A program made the translations under genes and the position numbers. A DNA stretch of 64,000 nucleotides. Source: Sulfurovum sp. AR (GTDB lineage: Bacteria > Campylobacterota > Campylobacteria > Campylobacterales > Sulfurovaceae). Numbering within the stretch: position 1 is the stretch's first letter; the number at the start of each line of letters is the position of its first letter. This document shows, piece by piece, positions 56,327 to 64,000 of this stretch. The stretch spans positions 310,001 to 374,000 of the forward strand of contig NZ_AJLE01000006.1 in assembly GCF_000296775.1 (NCBI RefSeq). Direction: 5' to 3'. The notes under the pieces are model-generated. The model was given only the letters and a program-made list of their open reading frames with translations. It ran no database searches and was not told the DNA's origin.

Positions 56327-59299
56327 CTACTTCAAATACCCCATGGCTGTAGCGATAATGTCATCATCATCCTTACTAGGTGATTTAAGTACCACTCTCT
56401 CTTTGGCCTCATCTATGAATTCGATAAAGACATTTTCACCATACGAAGAGACTTTGGAGATACCTTTTTCTCGTGCCAGGACTTTCATCACGATCACATC
56501 AATGAACTGTCTGGTGATAACATCGAGCTTTCCAAACCGGTCTGCTATCTCTGCCTCGATCTCATAGACTTCTCCTGTAGTTTCGCAGAGTGAAAGACGC
56601 CGGTAGAGTTCGAGGCGCAATCTATCCTCTTCTATCAACTCTTCATTCAAATACGCATTAATGGAGAGTTTCATATCGATATTCTGTGCTACTTCCTTGT
56701 CTTGTCCAGAGAGTTCTTTAATCGCATCTTCAAGCATACGCAGATAGAGGGAATACCCTATCTGCTTGATATGCCCGGACTGTGCTTCACCGATGATATT
56801 CCCTCCGCCCCGTATCTCAAGATCATGGAAGGCAAGGACTGCACCGCTTCCCAGATCGGAATGTGACTCCAATGCAAGCAGACGGCGTTTTGCATTCTCT
56901 GTCAACCGTTCCTTATCTGTCACCATAAAGTAGCAGTACCCCTCCTTGGCTCCACGTCCCACACGTCCACGAAGCTGATGCAGATCTGCGATACCGAAGT
57001 TGTCCGCACCATCCACGATCATGGTATTGGCATGCGGCATATGTATCCCTGACTCTACGATCGAAGTGGAGAGCAGGACATCATACTCCCCGTCTCCAAA
57101 AAGCATCATCTCATCTTCCGTCTCTTTTGCGGAGATCTTAGAGTGAAGCACTGCAATACGCAGTTTAGGAAGTATCTCAAGCAGTTGCTTTTTTTTCTCT
57201 TCTATCCCTGCAATGGAGTTGAAAACATAAAATATCTGTCCGCCGCGCCGCATCTCACGAAGGATGGCTTCCTTGATCACTTTATCATCATAACTTTTCA
57301 CAAAGGTACGTACCCCTTGACGCTCTGTGGGCGGCGTAAGGATCTCAGAGAAAGACTTGACTTCAGACATTGCAAGATTCAAAGATCTTGGAATCGGTGT
57401 GGCAGACATGCTAAGAAGGTGCACATTGATAGAGATCTCCTTGAGAGCCTCTTTTTGTTTTACACCGAATTTATGCTCTTCATCGATAATCACAAGTGCC
57501 AGGTTCTTGAACTTTGCTTTGAGTAGCGCATGGGTCCCTACAACCACATCTATAGTTCCTTCCTGCAACCCTTTAAGCGTAGCATTCTTCTCTTTTGTCG
57601 TAGAAAACCTGTCCAGTTTGGCTACTTTAATATCATGGCCTGAAAAACGCTCTTTGAGACTTTTGTAATGCTGGGAACTGAGCAGAGTCGTAGGTGCGAT
57701 CATCATAGCCTGGTACCCGTTCTTGACCGCTACGAACATCCCGTTCATTGCCACTTCTGTTTTCCCAAACCCTACATCCGCAGAGAGCAGTCTGTCCATC
57801 ATCCTGCCTGAACTCATATCGTCCAACATCTCGTTGATCGCACGTTCTTGGTCTTCTGTATGTACAAAACCGGCCTCTGCCATAAATATAGTATGTTCTT
57901 CCATGTTCCGTTTGAGCTTGATACCTTTTTTTAGGTGACGCTGTGCAGAGAGGTTGATGATCTGTGAAGCGATGGCAAAAAGTTTCTCTCTGACTTTTTC
58001 TTTAAGCTTTTTAAAACTCGCTTTCCCCAGCTTGTCAAGTATGGGTAATGTTCCCCCTTCAGCCACATATCGGTCTATCACTTCAAGATTAGAGACGGGG
58101 ATGAGCAACGCGTCTTCATTTTGATAATGCATCACTACAAATTCACTGGTAGCACCCAACACATCACGTTTTTCTATCCCTTTAAAGATACCTACACCGT
58201 AATTTTCATGTACCACATAGTCACCGGGCTTCAGTTCATCCAGTACCAGTGTGGCTTTCTTTACCTTTTTACGTTTCACAGGTTTATTGAGTGAGAGTAT
58301 CAGCCTGTCTGCACCTAAAAGATTGACGATACCCTCTTGGTAGACAAACGCTATATTTTGAAACGACTCCAGTTCTGACCCACGTACAATACTCTCATTT
58401 TTAGCGATGATCGTGATCTTTTTGTCTTTGTGTGATTGGAGTAATTTATTGGGGTCTACTGCTTCTAAATCACGATATTTATGCCCTTCCGGAATGGCTG
58501 GAAGTAAAAATGACTCCCGTGGTACAAGTGGTGTACCCAGCTCATAGACTTCTTTGAGTTCATCATCCAAAGCAGATGCCAAAACGCCGTCAAAAAGTGT
58601 TAAAGCACTCTCCCCCAGATCATCGAGGTGCCATAACCCCAATGAATCGATGTCTTTGACAAAGGTGTCATAATTGCTTCGTTCAGTTCTGCTTTTAAGG
58701 GCTTCATGCTGGGTTTTATTAAGCGCCAAAAATGCCGGTGTAAAAGTCAAGGATTCCAACTCATCATTGGAACGTTTCTGAGTACCTTCATCATAGTATT
58801 GGATGGTCTCTACTTCCTCATCAAACAAAGAGATACGGTAAGGCTTGTCTGCATCTATAGGATAGATATCTATAATATCACCACGAAAAGAGACCTCCCC
58901 ATGACTCGCAGCAATATCCGTAAAATGGTATCCCCACTGATAGAGGGTATCCTTGAGTTCCTGCATATTTAAAGTATCACCGAATTCTATAGTGCGGGTC
59001 TCAAACAGTTCTGCTTTTGGGAAAGGAATAAGCAATGTACGCAACGGTGAGACAAGTATCTTTTTCTTTGTACTTTTATAGAACGAAGCCAACTGTATAA
59101 ACAATAGATGTATCTCTTCATCATACGTACGCAGATCTTCCCCTACACTCACTCGAAGGTCTGGTAAAACAAATGTGTCAAATCCAAGTAAAACAGCTAT
59201 ATCCCGTATCTGAACTGCTTCCTTGTCATCTTTACAGATAAGGAGTTTTTCTTCCTGTAACGCTTCTAGGTATTCGTAAATATTACTTTGGTACATCAC
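56327..59299 (-). CDS. mfd: Transcription-repair coupling factor
   Basis: 990 residues, a little shorter than E. coli Mfd. UvrB-like N-terminal region, the RNA-polymerase-interacting block DYVVHENYGVGIFKGIEK, the helicase with ADVGFGKTEVAM, IDEEHKFGVKQKE, QLRGRVGRGAKEGYCYF, and a C-terminal TRCF domain. It removes stalled RNA polymerase at DNA damage. It overlaps the folC end by 17 bp. Confidence 0.96.
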   Translation of the reverse strand: MMYQSNIYEYLEALQEEKLLICKDDKEAVQIRDIAVLLGFDTFVLPDLRVSVGEDLRTYDEEIHLLFIQLASFYKSTKKKILVSPLRTLLIPFPKAELFETRTIEFGDTLNMQELKDTLYQWGYHFTDIAASHGEVSFRGDIIDIYPIDADKPYRISLFDEEVETIQYYDEGTQKRSNDELESLTFTPAFLALNKTQHEALKSRTERSNYDTFVKDIDSLGLWHLDDLGESALTLFDGVLASALDDELKEVYELGTPLVPRESFLLPAIPEGHKYRDLEAVDPNKLLQSHKDKKITIIAKNESIVRGSELESFQNIAFVYQEGIVNLLGADRLILSLNKPVKRKKVKKATLVLDELKPGDYVVHENYGVGIFKGIEKRDVLGATSEFVVMHYQNEDALLIPVSNLEVIDRYVAEGGTLPILDKLGKASFKKLKEKVREKLFAIASQIINLSAQRHLKKGIKLKRNMEEHTIFMAEAGFVHTEDQERAINEMLDDMSSGRMMDRLLSADVGFGKTEVAMNGMFVAVKNGYQAMMIAPTTLLSSQHYKSLKERFSGHDIKVAKLDRFSTTKEKNATLKGLQEGTIDVVVGTHALLKAKFKNLALVIIDEEHKFGVKQKEALKEISINVHLLSMSATPIPRSLNLAMSEVKSFSEILTPPTERQGVRTFVKSYDDKVIKEAILREMRRGGQIFYVFNSIAGIEEKKKQLLEILPKLRIAVLHSKISAKETEDEMMLFGDGEYDVLLSTSIVESGIHMPHANTMIVDGADNFGIADLHQLRGRVGRGAKEGYCYFMVTDKERLTENAKRRLLALESHSDLGSGAVLAFHDLEIRGGGNIIGEAQSGHIKQIGYSLYLRMLEDAIKELSGQDKEVAQNIDMKLSINAYLNEELIEEDRLRLELYRRLSLCETTGEVYEIEAEIADRFGKLDVITRQFIDVIVMKVLAREKGISKVSSYGENVFIEFIDEAKERVVLKSPSKDDDDIIATAMGYLK

Positions 59300-60449
59300 T
59301 CTTCTTTTGCATCCTGTTTAAAAATTCTTCTACAACATAAAATGACCCAAATACCAGGTACTGCTCATTTTTGTCTATCTTACCCTCAAAGTAGCTATAG
59401 TCAATACCTACTTTTTGAATGGCTTTTTCTATCTCGCTTAAAGTGGTCGCTCGTTGTGAAACAATGGGAATGATCTCCACATGTTTGACTTTGGGTTTCA
59501 GTGTTTGCAGCACTGCTTCATAATCTTTATCATCAAGACTGTTATAGATGAGAACCACCTTTTTATCTAAAGCTTTCTCTATGGCCTTTGCCGCTAAAGG
59601 ATTATGTCCCACGTCGATACGGATGTTTTTTGTCAAGGGATAAAAACGTCCAAAAAGTTCCAATGTACGTAGATCATTGATCTGATAGGAGATATCCAAA
59701 ATATCCAAAGCCTGTAGTGCCACTGAAGCATTCTCTACCAGATAATTGCCCCAGGATCTTTCCTCTGCAATAACTCCTAATTGTGTCACTCTCTCACTTG
59801 GACATTTGGAAAGATAGAGTTTAGCACCCTTCTCCTCTGTTATCTCTTTGGCAACTTCTAGTACCTCATCATAGACTTGTGGTGCCAGTAACACCTTTTT
59901 TTGGATACTTCGTATCTTTGTACCGGCTATGGCTTCGATACTTTCACCCAAAAAAGCCTGATGGTCAATGCCTATAGGCGTGATGACAGAGAGTGCTTTA
60001 TCACAGACATTCGTCGCATCAAATTCTCCGCCCAATCCAGCTTCCAAAACCATCAGGTCGCAATTTTCAAAGACAATAAAAGCCAACAGTGTCGTATACT
60101 CAAAGTAACTCAAACTTTCACTCAACGCTTTACCCAGGATACCAAAAAGTCTTTGATGCGCTGCTTCAAGCACTTCATCTGTACTGTCACGGCCATTGAG
60201 CCAGATACGTTCATTGAACTTTAAGATATGGGGAGAGGAGAAGTGTCCCACCTTAAGACCGCTTTTATAGGCCAGATGCGCGATCATACGGCCAGTTGAA
60301 CCCTTTCCATTGGTACCTACGATATGAACGGTTCTAGGGTGTTTAATATGAGATTTTAATTGTCCGTAGGCGATGTGTACACGCTCGTGGTCTATCTCTT
60401 TATAGTAAAGAGGTTTATTTTGAAGAAATGTATCAAAAGAGTCCATCAT
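59283..60449 (-). CDS. folC: Folylpolyglutamate/dihydrofolate synthase
   Basis: 388 residues. ATP loop VGTNGKGSTGRMIAHL, FSSPHILKFNERIW, EAGLGGEFDATN and ITPIGIDHQAFLG are family blocks. A Mur-ligase-like fold that adds glutamate to folates. Coupled to lptE (overlap 4 bp) and mfd. Confidence 0.94.
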   Translation of the reverse strand: MMDSFDTFLQNKPLYYKEIDHERVHIAYGQLKSHIKHPRTVHIVGTNGKGSTGRMIAHLAYKSGLKVGHFSSPHILKFNERIWLNGRDSTDEVLEAAHQRLFGILGKALSESLSYFEYTTLLAFIVFENCDLMVLEAGLGGEFDATNVCDKALSVITPIGIDHQAFLGESIEAIAGTKIRSIQKKVLLAPQVYDEVLEVAKEITEEKGAKLYLSKCPSERVTQLGVIAEERSWGNYLVENASVALQALDILDISYQINDLRTLELFGRFYPLTKNIRIDVGHNPLAAKAIEKALDKKVVLIYNSLDDKDYEAVLQTLKPKVKHVEIIPIVSQRATTLSEIEKAIQKVGIDYSYFEGKIDKNEQYLVFGSFYVVEEFLNRMQKKSDVPK

Positions 60450-60961
60450 TTTACTTCTTTTAACATTCCTTTAGCACTCACATATGCCAAGAACTCATCC
60501 AATGCTTTCCCTAGTCCTATACGTATAGCATCTATTCTCAATGCAGAAGAGGTCAATGAACTTGCCTGAATATCTGATTCAACAATACTACTAATGGTTT
60601 TCGTTTCTCTACCTGCTTTAGTTACCATATCAAACTTCACTCTGATAACTGCACGGTACCGAGTGACATAACCATTTTCATAGGAAAGTGGTATAAAACT
60701 GCTTCCTGCATAAGAGAGTCGGATTTGACTTTGTGCCTCTTCTTTGGAAACGATACGTCCCTTAAATCGTGTGTAGACCAGACGGTTCATCTCATCTTTT
60801 ACATAAGGTGCATTTTCAGGCTCAACCCTATCAACAAGCACCTCTACATACACGGTATCGGAAAAAACATGTTGGATCACATGAGAAGAGGGCTTATATC
60901 CGCATGCACTGACAAGTAAGATCATACTGATAGTCATCCAAAATTTTACAATAGTACGCAT
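60446..60961 (-). CDS. LptE-like LPS-assembly lipoprotein
   Basis: 171 residues. A lipoprotein signal peptide ends in the lipobox LVSAC (Cys20). The mature alpha-beta sandwich (VYVEVLVDRVEPENAPYVKD, YRAVIRVKFDMV) matches LptE/LptE-like proteins that plug LptD. Located between leuS and folC, the usual place for lptE-like genes in this phylum. Confidence 0.75.
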   Translation of the reverse strand: MRTIVKFWMTISMILLVSACGYKPSSHVIQHVFSDTVYVEVLVDRVEPENAPYVKDEMNRLVYTRFKGRIVSKEEAQSQIRLSYAGSSFIPLSYENGYVTRYRAVIRVKFDMVTKAGRETKTISSIVESDIQASSLTSSALRIDAIRIGLGKALDEFLAYVSAKGMLKEVK

Positions 60962-60985
60962 ACGTCCCTCTCTTTTTATGATTTT

Positions 60986-63427
60986 TTAGCTCGGTTTGAC
61001 AGCTAAATTGACCAATTTATTTGGCACAACGATCTCTTTGACAATACTCATGCCCTCAAGCCATTTTGCTCCGGCTTCTTTGGCTGTTGCAAGGATCTCG
61101 TCTTGGCTGGCACTAGGAGAGATCTCAAACTCAGTACGCTTCTTCCCGCCGATCATCACAACATAAAGGATGCTCTCTTGGACGAACACCTCTTCTTTTA
61201 CTTCAAGTAGTGCTTTGAAGTTCTCCCTTTCAAAGAGTACTTCACTCAGTTCACTAGCTGCATGCGGGATGATAGGTTCAAGGAGGTTGAGCATCACATA
61301 CATTCCCTCGCTCCATACCTCAGTGCTTTCTTGTTTATCAAGCGCGTTCATCGCCTCCATACACGCTGCAATCAGTGTGTTGAACGCAAATGTCTTTTCG
61401 TATACATCTGCTGATTTCTGTAACGCCTCATAGATCTTTTGACGTGCAAGTTTAGACTCTTTTGAAAGGGCTCCGTGCTCAATCACAGGCAATGTTTTAC
61501 TTGTGACTTTATCCGCTCTGTCATAAAGTTTTTTAATAAATCTGAAGGCACCCTCAACAGCATTATCATTCCACTCAAGCTCTTTTTGCGGTGGCGCAGC
61601 AAAAAGGATAAAGAGTCTTGCCGTATCTGCCCCATACTCTTCGATAAGCTTATCAGGGTCTACGGTATTCCCCTTGGACTTACTCATCTTCGCACCATCC
61701 ATGGTAACCATCCCCTGTGTAAGCAATCTGTTAAACGGCTCATCGATATTGACATATCCCAGGTCACGAAGTACTTTTGTGAAGAACCTTGCATACAGTA
61801 AGTGAAGGATCGCATGTTCGATCCCGCCGATATACTGGTCTACACCCAGCCAGTAATTCGCTTCTTCTTTATCGATACCTACCTCATTCCACTTTTTAGG
61901 ATTGGTTGCATAACGGAACTGGTACCAGCTTGACTGTACAAAGGTATCCAGTGTATCTGTTTCACGAATAGCCTCTTCTCCACATTTTGGACACTTACAA
62001 TGTTTCCATGTCGGATGGTTTTCAAGCGGATTTCCTTCACCAGTGATCTCTACATCTTCAGGCAGAGCAATCGGAAGATTTTCTATCTTTTCAGGTACCA
62101 GTCCACAAGATTTACAGTGAACAAACGGGATCGGCGCACCCCAGTAGCGCTGACGGCTTACACCCCAGTTACGTAGCTTGAAGTTAGTCGTGCCTTTACC
62201 AAATCCTGCCTCTTCAAAAGTTGCGATGACCTTTGCTTTAGCCTCATAATTATTCAATCCGGTAAATGCAGCGGAATCCACCAATTCACCCTCACCGGTA
62301 TATGGCAGTTCTTCCCCACCGCTGATCACTCTTTTGATCGGAAGGTCATACTTGCTTGCAAACTCATGATCTCTCTCATCGTGTGCAGGTACAGCCATAA
62401 CAGCACCGCCACCGTAACTTGCAAGTACGAAGTTCGCTGTCCATACCGGGATTTCTTCTCCTGTGAGTGGATGAACTACAGTGATTCCAAGCGGATATCC
62501 CTCTTTGTCTGCCTGTGCTCTTTCACGCTCACTCATATTTGCAATCGCTGTGATCTTACCTGCTGTCTCTTCATCGATTAAGTTATGCTCTACGATGTAC
62601 TTCGTAATAGGGTGTTCTGCAGCAAGTGCCGAGTAACTCACACCGTAGATCGTATCAGGGCGTGTAGTAAATACTGAGTATGTGTCAAACTTGCCGTCAA
62701 GCTTTGCCTTACTCTCTTCACTCAGTTCAAATTCAAACTCGAGTCCCTGAGACTTTCCGATCCAGTTGTTTTGCATAGTAAGTACCTGGTTTGGCCATTT
62801 ACCCTCAAGCATTTTCAAGTCTTCAAGCAGTTCATCGGCATACTTGATGATATCGAGGTAATACCCCGGCATCTCTTTAAGTTCGACAGGGTTATCACAA
62901 CGCCAACAGCATCCCTCTTCCACCTGCTCGTTCGCCAAAACCGTATGACAATCTTCACACCAGTTTACTGTCGTGGATTCACGAAAGAGCAATCCCTCTG
63001 CAAACATCTTGATGATAAACTCCTGCTCCCATTTTGTATAAAGCGGATCACAGGTAGCGAACTCACGTGTTTTAGAAAAAGAAAGGCCTAACGAGTTCAG
63101 CTCTTTTCTCATATAGTCGATGTTAGAGTAGGTCCACTCTTTTGGATGACGGCCATGCTTGATCGCAGCATTCTCTGCAGGCATACCGAATGCATCCCAG
63201 CCGATCGGGTGCAGTACATTGTAGTCTTGCTTTCTGTAGTAACGCGCGATCGAATCACCGATTGCATAGTTACGTACGTGACCCATATGCAGTCTTCCGC
63301 TAGGAAAAGGAAACATACTCAAAATATACTTTTTCTTCTGAGTTAAAGAATCTGATGGCTCAAATGCCTGCTCATCGTCCCACTGTTTTTGCCATTTGGC
63401 TTCAATCTCACTTGGATTGTAACTCAT
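60986..63427 (-). CDS. leuS: Leucyl-tRNA synthetase
   Basis: About 813 residues from ATG 63427 ([13 protein letters not shown]); ATG 63442 lacks a ribosome site. HIGH motif is HMGH ([15 protein letters not shown]); KMSKS is [13 protein letters not shown]. The editing domain ([29 protein letters not shown]) is complete. Zinc-type cysteines occur in CEDCHTV, CCWRC and CKCPKCGEE. Confidence 0.97.
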   Translation of the reverse strand: MSYNPSEIEAKWQKQWDDEQAFEPSDSLTQKKKYILSMFPFPSGRLHMGHVRNYAIGDSIARYYRKQDYNVLHPIGWDAFGMPAENAAIKHGRHPKEWTYSNIDYMRKELNSLGLSFSKTREFATCDPLYTKWEQEFIIKMFAEGLLFRESTTVNWCEDCHTVLANEQVEEGCCWRCDNPVELKEMPGYYLDIIKYADELLEDLKMLEGKWPNQVLTMQNNWIGKSQGLEFEFELSEESKAKLDGKFDTYSVFTTRPDTIYGVSYSALAAEHPITKYIVEHNLIDEETAGKITAIANMSERERAQADKEGYPLGITVVHPLTGEEIPVWTANFVLASYGGGAVMAVPAHDERDHEFASKYDLPIKRVISGGEELPYTGEGELVDSAAFTGLNNYEAKAKVIATFEEAGFGKGTTNFKLRNWGVSRQRYWGAPIPFVHCKSCGLVPEKIENLPIALPEDVEITGEGNPLENHPTWKHCKCPKCGEEAIRETDTLDTFVQSSWYQFRYATNPKKWNEVGIDKEEANYWLGVDQYIGGIEHAILHLLYARFFTKVLRDLGYVNIDEPFNRLLTQGMVTMDGAKMSKSKGNTVDPDKLIEEYGADTARLFILFAAPPQKELEWNDNAVEGAFRFIKKLYDRADKVTSKTLPVIEHGALSKESKLARQKIYEALQKSADVYEKTFAFNTLIAACMEAMNALDKQESTEVWSEGMYVMLNLLEPIIPHAASELSEVLFERENFKALLEVKEEVFVQESILYVVMIGGKKRTEFEISPSASQDEILATAKEAGAKWLEGMSIVKEIVVPNKLVNLAVKPS

Positions 63428-63684
63428 ATTTTCTCGCTTCATTGTTGTGATTATTTAATAAGGGGGATTATATCCAATATGGGGTTAGAGATGCATTGAA
63501 AGGGATAGAGATCTTATCCCCCTCTACCTTATGTCCGTGTGTCAAGAGTTACTTCCAGAATCCAAACTTATGTAAAATATTATTGTCACTTTTACTTCTG
63601 ATTTTCATCTTCATATTTGGCACTTTTATACCAATCAAAAGTAAAATTTAACTACAATAATAGCAATAAAACCAAGGAGTTTGT

Positions 63685-64000
63685 TTGTCTTTAGCCTTAG
63701 CAAGAAAATACCGTCCTGCAACCTTCGATGACCTCATCGGACAAGAATCAGTTTCACAAACACTCTCACTTGCACTTGAGGGCAAAAGACTCTCTCATGC
63801 CTACCTTTTTTCGGGACTAAGAGGAAGTGGTAAGACATCGACCGCACGTATCTTTGCTAAAGCACTACTCTGTGAAAAAGGTGCGACTTCACATCCTTGC
63901 GGTACCTGTACACATTGTATGATGGCAAGTGAAAGCAGCCATATGGATATCATCGAAATGGATGCCGCTTCCAACCGTGGTATAGATGACATTAAAGACC
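63685..64000 (+). CDS. dnaX: DNA polymerase III gamma/tau subunit, 5' part (cut by window end)
   Basis: Starts at TTG 63685 with AAGGAGT well placed before it. The product reads LALARKYRPATFDDLIGQ, then SGLRGSGKTSTARIFAKAL (Walker A), CGTCTHCMM (zinc-site cysteines) and DIIEMDAASNRGIDDIK before the window ends. Typical DnaX clamp-loader start. The gene continues past base 64000. Confidence 0.93.
   Translation, partial: MSLALARKYRPATFDDLIGQESVSQTLSLALEGKRLSHAYLFSGLRGSGKTSTARIFAKALLCEKGATSHPCGTCTHCMMASESSHMDIIEMDAASNRGIDDIKD

Overview
The window is AT-rich bacterial chromosome whose core genes point to a Campylobacterota member of the Sulfurovum/Sulfurimonas type. The evidence is an atypical CosR/HsrA orphan response regulator, a DNR-like Crp/Fnr regulator beside a single-domain globin and bacteriohemerythrins, a lpxC-tsaB-thrB-ylxR-infB-rbfA-rimP-ribD-ubiE-xseA run, and a MoxR/Bat operon. 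No rRNA gene, CRISPR array, intact transposase or integrase was seen.

Layout. 1-4.5 kb is a likely nitrosative/oxygen-stress cluster: HPP membrane protein, globin, FmdE-like protein, a cytochrome c joined to a Spy/CpxP-like domain, a cysteine-free Crp/Fnr regulator and two hemerythrins. FNR-type boxes (TTGAT-N4-ATCAA or one mismatch) lie upstream of the globin, cytochrome and hemerythrin genes. 4.5-9.6 kb is an accessory zone downstream of serS. It holds two displaced copies of the serS 3' end, five copies of a short repeat module, an extra signal peptidase I, an outer-membrane protein, a gene fragment, and a secreted protein behind a candidate c-di-GMP-I riboswitch. 9.6-16.5 kb holds serS, a TPR protein, a MacA/MacB-type exporter, a Tat-exported superoxide reductase, a small membrane protein, an mntP pseudogene and a CDGSH protein.

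17-24.5 kb is a second accessory zone, bounded by an intact tRNA(CAU) at 24375-24451 and two partial copies of its 3' end at about 16977 and 20820. It contains tRNA-fMet, a cold-shock protein, a periplasmic rhodanese, a MOSC protein, a cysteine-rich anchored protein and a 449-residue protein with a phospholipase A2-type active site behind a helix-hairpin-helix-like N-terminus.

24.6-64 kb is mostly housekeeping: groES-groEL, a 29-codon membrane microprotein, a PAS/degenerate-GGDEF/EAL protein, the long translation/lipid A operon, M23 peptidase, DHH phosphoesterase, nadA-nadC, plsY-folB, cosR, ferredoxin, ppx/gppA, bamA, tyrA, the moxR-DUF58-batA-batB-batC-batD operon, mfd, folC, lptE, leuS and the start of dnaX. 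batC appears to need a -1 frameshift at an A7 run to give its family-typical C-terminus.

The most unusual items are the serial serS 3'-end duplications with repeat modules, the riboswitch with two competing helices, the phospholipase A2-like protein inside tRNA-derived repeats, and the batC frameshift. All functional calls are from reading the sequence; no database search was run.
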